DNA of 64,000 nt from Berberis thunbergii (taxonomy: Eukaryota; Streptophyta; Magnoliopsida; Ranunculales; Berberidaceae), in assembly GCA_003290165.1 (NCBI GenBank), contig QNQO01005823.1, positions 107,554 through 171,553 on the forward strand, in the 5' to 3' direction. Positions 23,901 to 34,924 of the stretch are shown piece by piece (position 1 is the first letter of the stretch; each line of letters begins with the position of its first letter). The notes below the pieces were generated by a model. The model saw only the letters and a program-made list of their open reading frames with translations, did no database searches and was not told the DNA's origin. The translations under genes were made by a program, and so were the position numbers.

Positions 23901-24296
23901 GGATTGAGAGAAACAGTGGATTGTATACTTGCATTCATTTGAGTGGGATTGCATTTGTCTAAGATTCAACCAATTAATTAAGAAGAGAGGCAAAACCCTA
24001 CCTAAACTTAAAAAAACCTTCAAGAATAACAAGAGATTGATTAGAGTTAGGGTTTGGTGTTTTGATACCTTGAGAGCCGGGTAGATGCGCTTGCGCTGGC
24101 GAAGCTTTCTGACAGAGACACCAACCTCCCATTTGTACACTCGTTTATGCGATTTGAAGAAGCGGTTCAACTCCGCTCGAACACTCATCTCCGCACTTCC
24201 ATTTTTGAACAATCTCTTGTACAGAGCTTCTTCTAGGTACTTATTAGAACGATTAGCAATGTTTTTTGTTCGACCGAATTGCTGCGGCATCGCCAT
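20984..24296 (-). CDS. Pentatricopeptide repeat protein, P class (two exons)
   Basis: The coding sequence is complement of 24296-24069 joined to 22228-20984, giving 490 residues. Exon 1 starts MAMPQQFGRTKNIANRSNKY and ends IYPALK at an AAG/GTATCA donor. Exon 2 follows a TGCAG acceptor with LAETMADKGMNMTVSDQAIH and holds a row of about ten roughly 35-residue helix-turn-helix PPR units, for example SFTYNVWMRALAADEDISGV and WTTYSNLASIYVYAGLFEKA. Reading through the join recreates the ALK-L-ETMA block of the Arabidopsis At1g60770/At4g02820 family, and length and order agree with that family (about 490 residues). P-class PPR proteins bind organellar RNA, and relatives are predicted mitochondrial. 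No E or DYW extension. An in-frame ATG lies 45 bp upstream (24341, MGRACFFKRR). I chose the inner ATG because relatives start MAM. No stops or frameshifts, so it is probably functional. Confidence 0.93.
22229..24068 (-). other. Intron of the PPR gene (1840 bp)
   Basis: GT at the exon 1 side (GTATCAAAAC) and CAG at the exon 2 side. It includes two related GC-richer stretches, GGGGCGAGGGGTGTTGCAAT near 22680 and AGGCGAGGGCCACGATACTC near 23276. Both have the (A)GGCG(A)AGG style of a small inserted element, but no clear termini were found. Confidence 0.75.
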
Positions 24297-24548
24297 TTTG
24301 CTTCTCTCGTCTCGTCTCTTGAAAAAACAAGCTCTCCCCACCTCTGCGTTTTCTTCTGTCTCTGCGTTTATTGTTCAAGTCTGAATGGGCTTCAAAAGGT
24401 CCAAGCCCAGTTGTAAGCCAAAAAAAAAACAAAAAACAAAAAAAAGAGCGACGACCCGTCATTCAGTCTTAACCTGGTTCCTCGCCATTTCATTTTCAAT
24501 GGCTTGGATCTAATCTTCACTTTGGAATTGTTTGCGTCCCTCAATTTT
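24297..24548 (-). promoter_or_regulatory. 5' flank and probable promoter of the PPR gene
   Basis: The sequence just upstream of the ATG is rich in short CT or A tracts, with an A/C tract at 24420-24445. No TATA box is convincing. The 5' UTR may include the upstream in-frame ATG at 24341. Confidence 0.35.
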
Positions 24549-24549
24549 T

Positions 24550-24698
24550 AAGATAAAAGTATTCGATGGAGTACTGGCTTAGTCACTAGACTTGTAGCGA
24601 ATGGTATCATAAGTCTATAATTCGAATCAGGCAATTAGTGGTACTGAAATCCACTAAAAACTCTACAAGTCATTCAAACAAAAAAACTCAAGATAAAG
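24550..24698 (+). mobile_element. SINE-like unit
   Basis: Has an A-box-like TGGCTTAGTCACTAGAC and a B-box-like ATAATTCGAATCA about 40 bp later, with a short A-rich 3' end. Near-matching flanks AAGATAAA(A)GT at 24550 and AAGATAAAGT at 24690 suggest a target-site duplication. It is a different family from the SINE at 19987. Confidence 0.5.
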
Positions 24699-24725
24699 TT
24701 ATCCATATATTATTGAAGTATGTTT

Positions 24726-24830
24726 TTCTGCCAATGGTGGTCTGGTTGGATGGTAAACACTGTGGTGGTTCATGTCTTGGGTTCTATACCCACCAGGGGC
24801 ACGCTTGTCTTTCAAAAGAAAAAAAAAACA
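24726..24830 (+). mobile_element. SINE-like unit with poly-A tail
   Basis: TGGTCTGGTTGGATGGTAAA (A-box-like) is followed by TGGGTTCTATACCCACC (B-box-like), then GGGGCACGCTTGTCTTTC and a run of As at about 24820. No clean target-site duplication was found. Confidence 0.55.
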
Positions 24831-26020
24831 TTTTCTACTTTTCTACAATCCTAGGGTTTATAACTCTAAGGGTGTGTTTGGTTTGCCATTTTCCATTTCC
24901 CTTGTTATGCAGTTTTTCGTTGTATGGTTGTCTATTTACTGATAGAAAATCGATTCTTCATAAGACTATTTTCTCACTACTCATGGGAATTCAAGTCTAA
25001 GGAGGAGACTTCGGAATCGGATTCACAGAAACGGTTTTAATTTCTATTTATTTTTCGTGCAACCAAACAGACCCTAATTTGTTATGTTATGAATCTATTA
25101 CCTCAAATAATTTTGTTTGTTTGATGTTAAATAATTTAAAATGATAAACTCAAGTTAATATTTGAAAATAAGGAGAAAATAATAAGAGTAAATTGTAATA
25201 TATTTATGTTCTAGGGGCACTATACATACTAAACAACTGCATATGTTATATATTGTATAGCTCTTCCCAAACGCTTCAAATAATAATAGATTTTTAAGTT
25301 AAGCACTCTGATGCTCATGTTTAGTGTTTTACAAAGCATAGACATTGTTTTGACACATTTGGCAAATACATTTTTCAGGCTTGAATACTTCTGACAAGTT
25401 TCACTTGAACTCTCAAAGTTGATTAGTGCAAATGGGGATCATGGAAAGGTGAAGTCGACTTTTCTATGCCTAAATCTTTTTTTTTAAATAAAAATATTTT
25501 TTGTCACAAGTACAAGGTAGTATGCAACATGGCCTTTTTTTCGATATAGACATGTGTTTGAACACATGAGCATATCTCATGAGAGAATATTCATCCTCAA
25601 GAGAATATCTATTCACATATGAAAGAATGTCCCAAATTAAAACTTTCAATTTGGTTCTCCAAATAGTTTTTGTTTTTTAATTTAATTTTGGCAGCGACTT
25701 TTTTACACCACATCTTTAACTTTTCCACACCATAAAAAATAAAAAATTACATGCTAACCCACACCACCACAAAAGCACAAACAATGTTTTTCCCTCCCTC
25801 GACTATTTTAAGGCGAGAACCTTGTTTCCCCTCACAGTGACGTCTCTCTCCCTCCCAATGTCATTGTCGTTGTTTTCACTCTCCCACCAAGCTCGCCCAG
25901 ACCTTGTCATTCTCTTCGGCATGTTGTCCCCTCTCGACTCAATCGATTTTTTTTTCTCTCCCTCTCTCCTAGTTCCTCAAATTTGTTTGAAATGGCTTTG
26001 GTTGAACTTTTTACGTCGAA
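24831..26020. other. AT-rich intergenic sequence
   Basis: No supported gene. The part from 25750 to 26000 is CT-rich and could be the 5' flank of the MULE-type gene that begins at 26021. Confidence 0.45.
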
Positions 26021-26457
26021 ATGGATGGGTTTAGTAAAGTTGATGATTGTAGACTTGTAGATGACACTGGTGGACATAAGGTTGAAGAAGATGAACAATT
26101 TGAAGAGGACGAACAATTCACTCCACTTGAGGTAACACTCTCAAATTGAGATGAACTTGCATTAGTATTTTTTTGTGATATTGTTATTGTTGTTATTGTT
26201 TGTCGATTTTATTTATAAGTTTGTTATTATTATGTGTGTGGTCCATTCTCATGGGTGTAATAAAATTTGTCATACCTACAAACGATCATGTTGATGGCAA
26301 ACTTCTTATTAATAATGAGATCAACGTTGAGGAAAGAGCACTGGAAGAGGTGATCGTCAATGGTGACTTATTTATGAAGGCAGAGGTTAGGTTAACTATT
26401 CTCACAAGTTTATAGCTTAAAAATTTGGGTCCCTAACATGTTGTTGTATTTTGAAGG
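26021..26457 (+). pseudogene. 5' exons of a MULE/FAR1-type gene, cut by a gypsy insertion
   Basis: An exon-like frame, MDGFSKVDDCRLVDDTGGHK, then VEEDEQFEEDEQFTPLE, ends at a GTAACA donor near 26132. A second, TNDHVDGKLLINNEINVEER, then ALEEVIVNGDLFMKAE, ends at a GTTAGG donor near 26383. The sequence was continuous with 45029 onwards before the Tat insertion, as the GAAGG duplication shows, and the transposase body lies there. The assignment of these two exons to that gene is inferred from position and their acidic, gene-like composition, because I do not recognise the N-terminus itself. Confidence 0.45.
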
Positions 26458-26986
26458 TGATGAGTCCAAAATCCAGTCTCCTGTAAGTCTGACCTACAAA
26501 ACAAATGTTAGATTGTCAAAAACCACCTTTTTGGTTGCTGAAGGCACTCCGATGCTTAAGTCAGTAACTCTGTTGGAGATAAATCTGGACATAACTCAGT
26601 TAAAATTACATACCTTCGTCGAATATTCCCTTTACCTTATATAGTAATCGTTGTTAATTCTCCGCGTGACTTAAGCATGTGAGGAGCAACGAGGGGAGAC
26701 GTTATCTGTAACAGTCTCCTCATTTATGAAGATACGTCCTTGGGACGTAACTCCCTCTAGACTCTTTTTCTCTGTAACTTCCTTCTCTTTAAGGGAGAAC
26801 TTTGTTGAGCCTAGATTTGGGCCTCTGACTATGATTTATTCGGATGGGCCATGTTTAGGCTTTTATGACCAGATCTGCCCTTTTTGGACTTGTGAGTTGG
26901 CCTAGTCTTCAAGTATTTGATCCTCGCGATGGACAACCTCTGCCACGTGTATGGTTGTGATGGCAGTCTTATTTGATGTATCATCA
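26458..26986 (-). repeat. 3' LTR of Tat copy 3
   Basis: On the plus strand it runs from TGATGAGTCC to TGATGTATCATCA. On the minus strand the ends are TGATGATACATCA...GACTCATCA. It aligns throughout with 44500-45023 and with the LTRs of copy 2 in their terminal regions. Confidence 0.92.
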
Positions 26987-27003
26987 TCAGCTACTACCCC
27001 CTT
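26987..27003 (-). promoter_or_regulatory. Polypurine tract of Tat copy 3
   Basis: The minus strand reads CTAAGGGGGTAGTAGCTGA immediately before the 3' LTR, equivalent to CTAATGGGGGAATA in copy 2. Confidence 0.7.
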
Positions 27004-27409
27004 AGTGGTTATGCTGATGTGGCCACTAGCTGTATGACGGTTGAATTTTTTTATTTCACCATCGCGGCACATTTAATGTTGTTACCAGCTGTTATTGCGT
27101 TTGTGTTCTTCGATGTCTCATCCGCCTAATCATTTAGGAGTGATTTTGGGATTTTGTGCAACCATCGTGTCCCGCACATTTTCCCATGGGGAGTCCTTTC
27201 GTTGCTCAACCTTATAAAAATGAGGAGGTGAATACAATATTATCTTATTTGCGTTCTTTTTATTCCCAGGCTTTGATTTCTCTCTCTTTTGTTTTTGTCT
27301 CATAACAATGTCTAGCTTTAGGGTTCTAAGTAGAGATGTGCTTGTTACTTGCAAAGCTTACTTTTTGCCGAACGACTCTAGACAGTGTTCCTTACTACTA
27401 TTCATAGAC

Positions 27410-29340
27410 AGCTGATCTCGAGATCATTCTGCCTGAAGAGAATGATAGTCCTTGTTGTCCAAGGTCTAGCTACATTGCATTGTACCCTGGAATGTCCCAA
27501 GCGGGTCTTAAACTTATGGTTCCAGAAATCTTCTAAGAGTATCTAGATTTCTTGGGCATCTCTCCTACGCAAATTGTTCTTAACGGCTGGAGGGTAATGA
27601 TCGTGACCTTAGTGAGGGTCGTTTTATCTGGGATTCCTATGAACACCAAGGTTTTGCAATCCTTGGGGCATTTTAGTGCAAATGCAAACCACACTTGCTA
27701 TCTTTGTGGTCCATCATGTATCTAAAATCTTAGGGATGAGTATCAGGGCTAGTCGAGGCCCTGGTTTTACACGTCCATCTCTTCTAATTATTTCAAGTTA
27801 TGTTATACACATATTTTGTGATCATTTTGACAACCCATGAGGAACGAACTGTCATTGTCTTTGGAAGAACAAGAGTTTCATGATGGATTTAATCAACTAA
27901 CCCCGTCCCCAATGGAAGCTTTCTTTACTATGGATATGATCGATTGTAGTGGTCTATACAATATGAGTGAAGCGGTCCGTGCAACGCTTACGACTGCTCA
28001 TGCTTCTGAAGTCACCGTTGCACGTGCTGGTAATGTCAACATTTTTTATGAGGTGCAGGAATGTACTCCCCGGTTGTCATTAGGAAGTGAGCTTCATTAG
28101 GAAGCCTATGGATCGCAACGCTCTTATTTTTGCTAGAGGTGTCGTTAATGCTGGCTCGAGCATTAAAAAGGTTTCTCATCCTTTGGATAATTGTGAGAAG
28201 AGTTTTGTCTCAACGTATGGCGTGTCTGACTTCACCGACTTGTCGGTTGATGATTCACGTGTCATCGACAACAAGATGTTCTAGTTTGGTGTTGAATTGT
28301 CTAAGAATCAGAACAACATGAAGACTTTGGCTGATTTTGAGTTCGACTCCCTGTTGGAAGATCAAGTCGTTACTCGTGGTCGGAGTTCTAAGACTCGTGT
28401 TTCTTCTATTGTCGAGGGTACCTTGGGGTTGCCTGCTATTTTCCATGCTACCCGTCCTACTGTTGTTGCTTTTAAGAAATTCAACTGGTCTTCTGAGGCT
28501 GACGTACAAGATCGTGCTCTTAATTTCATCGTAGATTGGCATGGGCGATTGGTCAAGAGGGCTTCTATGCCCATGCATCCATCATGTAATCACCTCGATG
28601 AAGGTCTCAAACACCTCATGGAAGGGATGAGTCACCTCGTTTATGCGGCGTTATGGGGTCAGATTATAAGGTCGCGCTTGATCAGGTGGCGCTCGTTGAG
28701 CGGAATATGGCAGAGCAAGCTTTTGTTCTTTCGCGCATTTTTCATAAATTTGATATGCAAATAGTGTAATGTACGGAGCATGCGAAGGCTACTGAAGCTG
28801 CTCAGATTTCGTTGAAGGAAGTCGAGGTTGTTTGAAATAAGTTTGCTTCCAAACTTAACACCTCCGAGTCGGAGTTGAATAAGTTGTGTTCTCAATTGAG
28901 TATCTGTGAGGTGGAGTTGTCCGAAGGAAGGGCTTATCATGACGAGTCCAAACATTCTGCTACAGAGTACTCTGCTAGTTTGAAAGCTTCTATGGAACGA
29001 GTTGCTCAGTTGAATACCGAGTTTGCTACTGCCAAATTGGTAGCTTCTGTTAGGCTTACTACTATTGAGAGCAAACTCGCGTTGACTTGGGCTGAGCTTG
29101 CAACAGTTATTGATAAATTGAAAACTGTAGAAGCAGCGGACTTGAAAAGAATAGTCGATGGTCGTCACGACTTCCTTGACTTTATAGAGTCGCAAGGTTT
29201 GGATTTGTCGAAGTATTATAGTTATGTCGAGCACGTCTTCGGGGAGGAAGAGAAGCATGTTTTGGATACACAGAGTGGTCAAGTTGATGGCGAACCGTCG
29301 TCTCTTTGTTTGTCCAAACTTGTGACATTAAGTGATATTG
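27410..29340 (+). pseudogene. Antisense extra ORF of Tat copy 3 (transposase_28-like/coiled-coil protein)
   Basis: Plus strand, opposite to pol. N-terminal part near 27420-27700: LEIILPEENDSP, then SYIALYPGMSQAGLKLMVPE, ISPTQIVLNGWRVMIVTLVR and VVLSGIPMNTKVLQSLGHFS. Each aligns with the minus-strand protein of copy 2. Middle: DDSRVIDNKMF, LADFEFDSLLEDQVVTRGRS, HLDEGLKHLMEGMSHLVYAA and MGSDYKVALDQVALVERNMA. C-terminal (28875-29340, open for 222 codons): coiled-coil-like sequence with YSASLKASMERVAQLNTEFA and RHDFLDFIESQGLDLSKYYS. The same order of blocks in two diverged copies says this was a real protein. Stops and shifts now break it. No catalytic motif is recognised. Confidence 0.8.
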
Positions 29341-30117
29341 TCCACAGTCCCTTCGATGCTTCGAGCTTCCTTTTGATCGCATCTAAGATTGTTCTGTTGA
29401 TAACCTCGACTTCCATTTGCCCGTGGATGGGCAGGTGCTTAGAAATGTTGTTGGATGCTCAAGTTTTTGCACAGTTTCTTAACTTTCTTGCCTTCGAATT
29501 ATTTTTCGTTGTATGTGACAATCACTCTTGGATTCCGAATTAGCATATTATGTCTTTCTAGATAAACTTTTCGACTTGAGCTTTTCCTATCTTTGCCAAC
29601 GACTCCACTTTTATCCACTTTGCGAAGTAATCTACCACTACAAGGATGAATTTCTTTTTGTCGGACATTAGGAGCGGTCCTACAATGTCCATTCCCGATT
29701 GTCTGAACGGCCATGGGTTGTTCATCAGGATTAGATTTTGGTCGGGCATGCGAGTATACAGGGAAATTTTAGCATTTGTCACTGCGTGAAGAAGTTTATT
29801 TGCATTCGCTCGCATTGTTGGCCAATAGTATCCCAGTGTCAGGGCTTTGTGGGCTAATGTTCTTCCTCCTGGGTGGTTTCCATATGTACAATGATGAATA
29901 TCTCGCAGAACATAGGCAGCATCATCGGTGAGAGGCATCTTAGTACAAGGATTGGATCATCGGCGAGAGGCATCTTAGTACGATGATGAATATCTCGCAG
30001 AACAGGGCCTTCATCTTGTCCATTGGAAGCTTTTTCGTTCATTATGTACGCAAGGATTGGATCGTCCAATTGTTTTCCTGGCTCATTGCACATGCTTATT
30101 GCACTTGATTTTCCAGT
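29290..30117 (-). pseudogene. Integrase of Tat copy 3, truncated
   Basis: Minus strand: HHCTYGNHPGGRTLAHKALT and LGYYWPTMRANANKLLHAVT (zinc-binding region), then SGMDIVGPLLMSDKKKFILV, VVDYFAKWIKVESLAKIGKA (first catalytic Asp in VVDYF) and IPRVIVTYNEK, where the second catalytic Asp of VTDNG is Tyr. After APAHPRANG and VINRTILDAIKRKLEASKG the domain stops, and the antisense ORF begins on the other strand. A short internal duplication repeats GAGAGGCATCTTAGTAC at about 29928 and 29972. Confidence 0.8.
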
Positions 30118-30560
30118 ATGGAACTTTCTTTTATTGTGACAAGCAGATTATCGTTTTATTTAGCTCTTGATGCTTCCTTAACTAGGTCGTCAACTTTTTC
30201 ATTTTCTGCCCTTGCACATCGCCAAATGGTTGCAACCTGGAAACTTTCCATTGGCTTGGTAGTCTTTTTTGTGGTAGGCTTTCATTCGAGCATCTTTGAC
30301 TTGAAATTTTTCATTCAACTGGTTGACCTCCAATTTGGAGTCAAAGAAGACACATATTTCTTTTATTCCCAAGTGTCGCCAATTGCAATCCGGCTATTAC
30401 TGCTTCGTACTCGACTTTGTTGTTTGAGGCTTTGAAATTGAATTTTATCGCCTTTTCTAATGTTACACCTTCCGAGTTGTACAAAATCATTCTGGTTCCG
30501 CTTCCCGACTCATTGGATGCTCTATCACAACGAAGGATCCATTCATGAACAGTTTGTTTG
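30118..30560 (-). pseudogene. RNase H region of Tat copy 3
   Basis: The minus strand reads MNGSFVVIEHPMSREAEPE near 30540-30487 (the DGSS..GSGAG block), then in other frames a block corresponding to NNEAEYEA (seen as NNKVEYEAVIAGLQLA-like) near 30400 and a DSK/NQLNEKFQV-like block near 30330, and ends in KADDLVKEAS-like sequence near 30180. Broken by frameshifts. Confidence 0.65.
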
Positions 30561-32160
30561 GTTTCTTCCTCTTCGTGATTACTGTCTGGTTGGTTGTCAT
30601 CATTGCCTGTGAATTCAACAATGAAATCCGCATTGCTTGAGCTTTTATTGCGGTTCTGGGGGTATAGCTAATGTCGAAATGGCCGAATTCTATTGCCCAT
30701 TTCACCATTCTTCCAAATAGTTCTATTTTGTGCAATACTGACCGAAGTTGTTGTTCGTTCATGACAATGATTGGTTGAGCTTGGAAGTATGGTCCTAGCT
30801 TTCTTGAAGATACAATCAAGACGAGCGCTAGTTTCTCAAAAGTCGGGTAGTTGACCTCCGAATCTGCAAGTGTTTTGTTGATGTAATATACTGGTTTGTG
30901 TACGCCTTTCTCCTCTCGTATCAGTGATGAGCTTACCGCATGGTCGGACACAGACAAGTATAAATATAGTGTTTCCCCCGTGCTTGGTTTTGATAGCAGT
31001 TATGTGCTCCCCATGTATGCCTTCAAGCTCTTGGAAGGTTTTCTCGGATTCTTCGTTTCACTTGAATGTCTCAATTCCTTTCAAGATTTTGTAGAAATGT
31101 AGACATTTGTCCGATGACTTGGAAATAAATCTGTTCAAAACAACTATCCTGCCATTGAGACTTTGCACACCCTTTATGTTCGTTGGCACCTGAATGTTGA
31201 GAAGTGTTTGTATCTGTTTCGGATTGGCTTTTATTCCTTTTTGATTGACCATGTATCCAAGGAATTTCCAGGATTCTACTCCAAATGTGCATTTCTCTGG
31301 GTTCAACTTCATTTTGTATCTTCAAAGCTGGGAGAAGGCATTTTCGAGGTTTTTAATATGGAGGTGTACACCATTTCATCGATGTACACCTCCATTGTTT
31401 TTCCAATTTGGTATCTGAACATTTTGTTGGCAATTCGTTGGTACGTTGTTTCTGCATTCTTTAGCCAAATGGCATCACTCAGTAATAGTATCTACCTCTT
31501 TCTGTTATGAAAAATGTCTTGGTCCGGAGGGTGCATCTGTATTTGGTTGTAACCAGAATACGCATCCATGAAGCTCAGAAGTTCGTATATGGCAGTGGCA
31601 TCCTCTATTTGGTCTATACGCGGGAGTGGGAAAGTGTATTTCGGGTAATCTTTTTTCAGATCATTGTAATCTGCACGTACTTTCCACTTGTCGTTCTTTT
31701 TTTTTACCAACACTGTGTTAGCTAACCAGTCCAAGTAGTGAGATTTTCTGATCACTCCTGCCGTTGTCAGATGGTGCACCTTCTTGTTTATTGTTTGGTT
31801 GCATTCTGAGGCAACCAACATTCTTTTTTGTCGAATTGGCTTCCTTTTTGGATTGACTTGCAGTTTGTGAGTAATGATAGACGGGTCTATTCCAACCATA
31901 TCTTTCATTGTCCAGGCAAAAACGTCTTGGTTATCCTTCAACAGTTGGACTAGATTTAAGGTGAGTTTAGGGTGGATTTTTGTGCCAATCCAAACTATTT
32001 TTTCTCCTTCTCCGTCGTCCAAGTAGACTACTGTCGTTTCTTCTTCTGGTTGTCCAATGTTTGGTCGATTGCTTGGGCTAGTCGAGGTCATATTGTCATC
32101 TGGAGGGTAGGGGTCTAGTTGACCAGGTTGTTGCAACATCTCCTCTGGTCGTTGCAGTAA
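30560..32160 (-). pseudogene. Reverse transcriptase of Tat copy 3
   Basis: Open for 215 codons from 32139: linker QPEEETTVVYLDDGEGEKIV, then AWTMKDMVGIDPSIITHKLQ, DWLANTVLVKKKNDKWKVRA, YPKYTFPLPRIDQIEDATA and ELLSFMDAYSGYNQIQMHPP. A frameshift then leads to the block around the polymerase motif, read as MEVYIDEM where active elements have Y(V/I)DDM, so the second catalytic Asp is Glu. The thumb and connection region is at 31312-31060 (KLNPEKCTFGVESWKFLGYM) and the segment before RNase H at 30957-30487 (YYINKTLADSEVNYPTFEKL). It is the best-preserved RT in the window but not functional. Confidence 0.85.
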
Positions 32161-32239
32161 TTGCTATCAATGAGAGCTTTTAACGTTGCATAGTGGCATT
32201 CGCGTGCAACTGGGATCTCCTTTGATTATCGTGATGTCA

Positions 32240-32660
32240 TTATTGGTATGTTACTTCAGGCATTGATGCATGGTGGAGGATATCGCACCCATCTCGTGTA
32301 TCCAAGGCCTTCCGAAAAGCATGTTGTACGCGGATGGAGTGCTAACAATGATGAAAATTTATCAACAGGACTTGTCGTCTCCCTGAAACTCCCGCTTCAA
32401 CTAGCAGTTGGGTCATTCCGAACGGACAACATTGTTTTATGCTGAAACCTACCATTGGTTGATCATTGGGTAATAACATTTCTTCAGTTAATTGCATCTT
32501 TCGAAACGCTGTTAGGGACAAAAGGTTGGTCGAGTTGCCTGTGTCGATTAGTACCCTTTTGATTTCCCAACTGGTTATCAATACTGAAATTACCATAGTA
32601 TCATTATGAAAGAAATGGACTCCCTTTGCATCCTCATTGGAGAAGGTCAAAATTTGCTAT
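32240..32660 (-). pseudogene. Aspartic protease of Tat copy 3
   Basis: Minus strand 32650-32342: FSNEDAKGVHFFHNDTMVIS, then EIKRVLIDTGNSTNLLSLTA with an intact catalytic D-T-G, then LLPNDQPMVGFSIKQCCPFG. The C-terminal part (AYNMLFGRPWIHEMGAI-type block) is in another frame down to about 32240. Gene order between gag and RT is canonical. Confidence 0.75.
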
Positions 32661-32719
32661 GTTGTTTTGGCTCATTATGCAAAAGGCTATGGATGTCTGA
32701 TCCTTGTTCGTAAATCCCA

Positions 32720-33772
32720 TATTGATTACTTCAAATATCGAGTAGATAACTTTTTTTCTCTAGTTAAGCCATGCAAGACGTACATCAACTCCCTCGATCG
32801 CTCCTTTGATTTGGTTTCTCTCCCTTTGGACTCTCCTAAACTATTGAACTCTCTGAGTCGTCCTTTTTTGATATAGTGCTCGATCTCGTCCCTTAAGTTG
32901 TAGCAGTCCTCCGGTGTCGTGTCTGTACTCCTCATGGAAAGAACAATAGTTTCTTTTACTTCGCCTATCCGGATCTCCTTTCATTTGGGGTGGCCACTTA
33001 ACATCCTCCCACTTCACCATGGTTTTCAGGACCTCAGCTCGACTTGTTTTCAAAGTCATGAACGGTTTGCTTATGGACCATTCATATTTGGATCTTCCAG
33101 GTTGTAGCTTTTTAGGTTCTTGTTTGAACTCGAATCTGCCATTGGTTTGATGTCTTTTCGACTAGCCATTTTCCTTCCAAGGTCTATCGTTCCTTCATCC
33201 TTCTTCTCTCATCTCTCAGTTGGCAGAAACGTGTCTATTTTAGGACTCATAATTTTTTTTAGCAGCCACCATCTCCTTGAGACTGATGTGTTTTTGGGCG
33301 GTCTTCAATAGAGTCCCCATGTTTTTTTCTGGGGGGGGGGGGTCTAGATTCAAAAAATCAAATAGTAACCCCCTTTATAGTCCGTAGGTGAAGGTGGTAA
33401 TGGTAGTGTCATTGTTGCTGCCGTCAATCATGGTCAACTCGTTAGTAAAACAAGTGACAAACTCTTTTATGGTTTCCTCCAACTTCTATCTGATGTGAAA
33501 CAAATAGTGTGGGCCTTATCTCATTCATTGACTGTCGATGAACCTTATGATGAATGTGGTGGCTAGCGTTTGGAAGGAGTCTATTGACCTCGGTGGCAAG
33601 CTGTTGAACCAACTCATCATTGTGGAGGTGAGACTGGTTGAAAATGTTCAGCATATGATGAACTTTGTGTTCTTCTTCAGTGCCATCATGTGGTGGAAAT
33701 GTCACAGGTGGTCTGTTGGATCGGTATTGCCATTGTGTGTCTCGAACTTTGGTGGAGTGGAGTTTTTTGGAG
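32720..33772 (-). pseudogene. C-terminal part of gag, Tat copy 3
   Basis: Pieces on the minus strand: LPSKKLHSTKVR at the break (33770), then the gag domain in shifted frames, and a basic tail with KWEDVKWPPQMKGDPDRRSK and YCSFHEEYRHDT, corresponding to the CxFHxxxGHxTxxC zinc-knuckle-like block. IEHYIKKGRLREFNSLGESK follows, and the linker LMYVLHGLTREKKL leads to protease. A run of 12 Gs (33331-33342) interrupts it. The N-terminus continues at 44420-43963 beyond the foreign block. Confidence 0.75.
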
Positions 33773-34912
33773 GGAAGTGAGACAATAGGCAAAAGAAAGT
33801 CCTTCGATCAAGTAGTACAAAGAAGTATGGCTGCCTATTTCAGTTGAGAGGGATCCCACAAGGTAATCACCTTTAGAAATTGCATGTGACATGTGGAACC
33901 CACAATCATCCTCGAGCAAAATCACTTGTTGCCATTCATTTACGAGCGGATTGAATGAAGAGGACATCATATATGTGCAAAATATGTCAAAGTCAGGTGT
34001 AAGCTCTCGTCACATCTTGTCCGGTTTGAAAGAGATGTATCGCAATAATTTGTCGAATTTGAAGAATATTTACAATGTCATTCTCCGATATAGACAATCC
34101 AACTATAAGGCATAACGACTTTGCAACACACTATGTACTTGTTAAGTAACAATAATTAAATTGAGTGGCATATTATGGATGAGGGCAATAGAGTCACAAA
34201 CATTTACTGGGCACATCCTGAGTTAATTCAATTAGAGAAATGATTTACATCAATGATGATTATGGATTCCACTTATAAAACCAATTGTTATCAGATGTTG
34301 CTGTTCGAGATTGTCGGTGCCACGTCGACTAGCGAGATTTTCAATTTTGCATGTTGTTTTATGTCTTATGAGAATGAAGAATCATACGCCTGGGCACTGG
34401 AAAAACTGTTTGAGATTTTTGAACCACACAAATTGTCAACCGTATTTGTCACTGATAAATAATAGGGTTTGATAAAGGTCATTGAGCGAGTCTTTCCATG
34501 AGCAATGAGATCGTTGTGCACGCGGTACATAAACACTAACGTTGAGAAGAAATACAAAAATCATTTTAAGGATAATGAGGTGTGGTACGAGTTTATAAAT
34601 TCTTTCTCAAATTTGTATAAATCAAGTATAGATGAAAATTTTAATAAGGCCATTGATGAGTTTGAGAGAAAATAGGCATTACACCCGAAGTGTTTGGATT
34701 ATGAGAACGGTATATTATCTGCAGAATGAGTACATTGTGAGTGTAACATATATACTTTCATGCATTTTGGGCAACGGACAAACGGTCGTGTTGAGGGTGC
34801 ACAGTCCAACTTGAAGAATATGTTGGCAAATTCACAAGGCACATTTATCAGTGTATGGACTGTAATGCATGAAATGATCCAAATACAATACGTAAAGAAA
34901 AAATCATTCTTT
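33773..34912 (+). pseudogene. MULE transposase fragment A, left half (inside gypsy gag)
   Basis: Plus strand, homologous to the fuller copy at 45155-46285 (about nine bases in ten identical by eye). Readable blocks: MWNPQSSSSKITCCHSFTSG, LNEEDIIYVQNMSKSGVSSR and LKNIYNVILRYRQSNYKA (the region before the catalytic domain). Then MMIMDSTYKTNCYQMLLFEI, VGATSTSEIFNFACCFMSYE and NEESYAWALEKLFEIFEPHK, which are the MULE transposase core (MDxTYKTNxYxxPLLxIVGxTS...W.L..L). It ends in the CACTA insertion at 34913. Stops break the frame. Confidence 0.85.
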
Positions 34913-34924
34913 CACTACAAGAAA

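Noticed and set aside
24728..24830. A tRNA gene
   Set aside because: The A- and B-box-like motifs are those of a SINE with a poly-A tail, and no cloverleaf with an anticodon arm could be formed.
28659..29282. 207-codon minus-strand frame over the antisense ORF of Tat copy 3
   Set aside because: The plus-strand reading is the one conserved with copy 2. The minus reading has no family resemblance.
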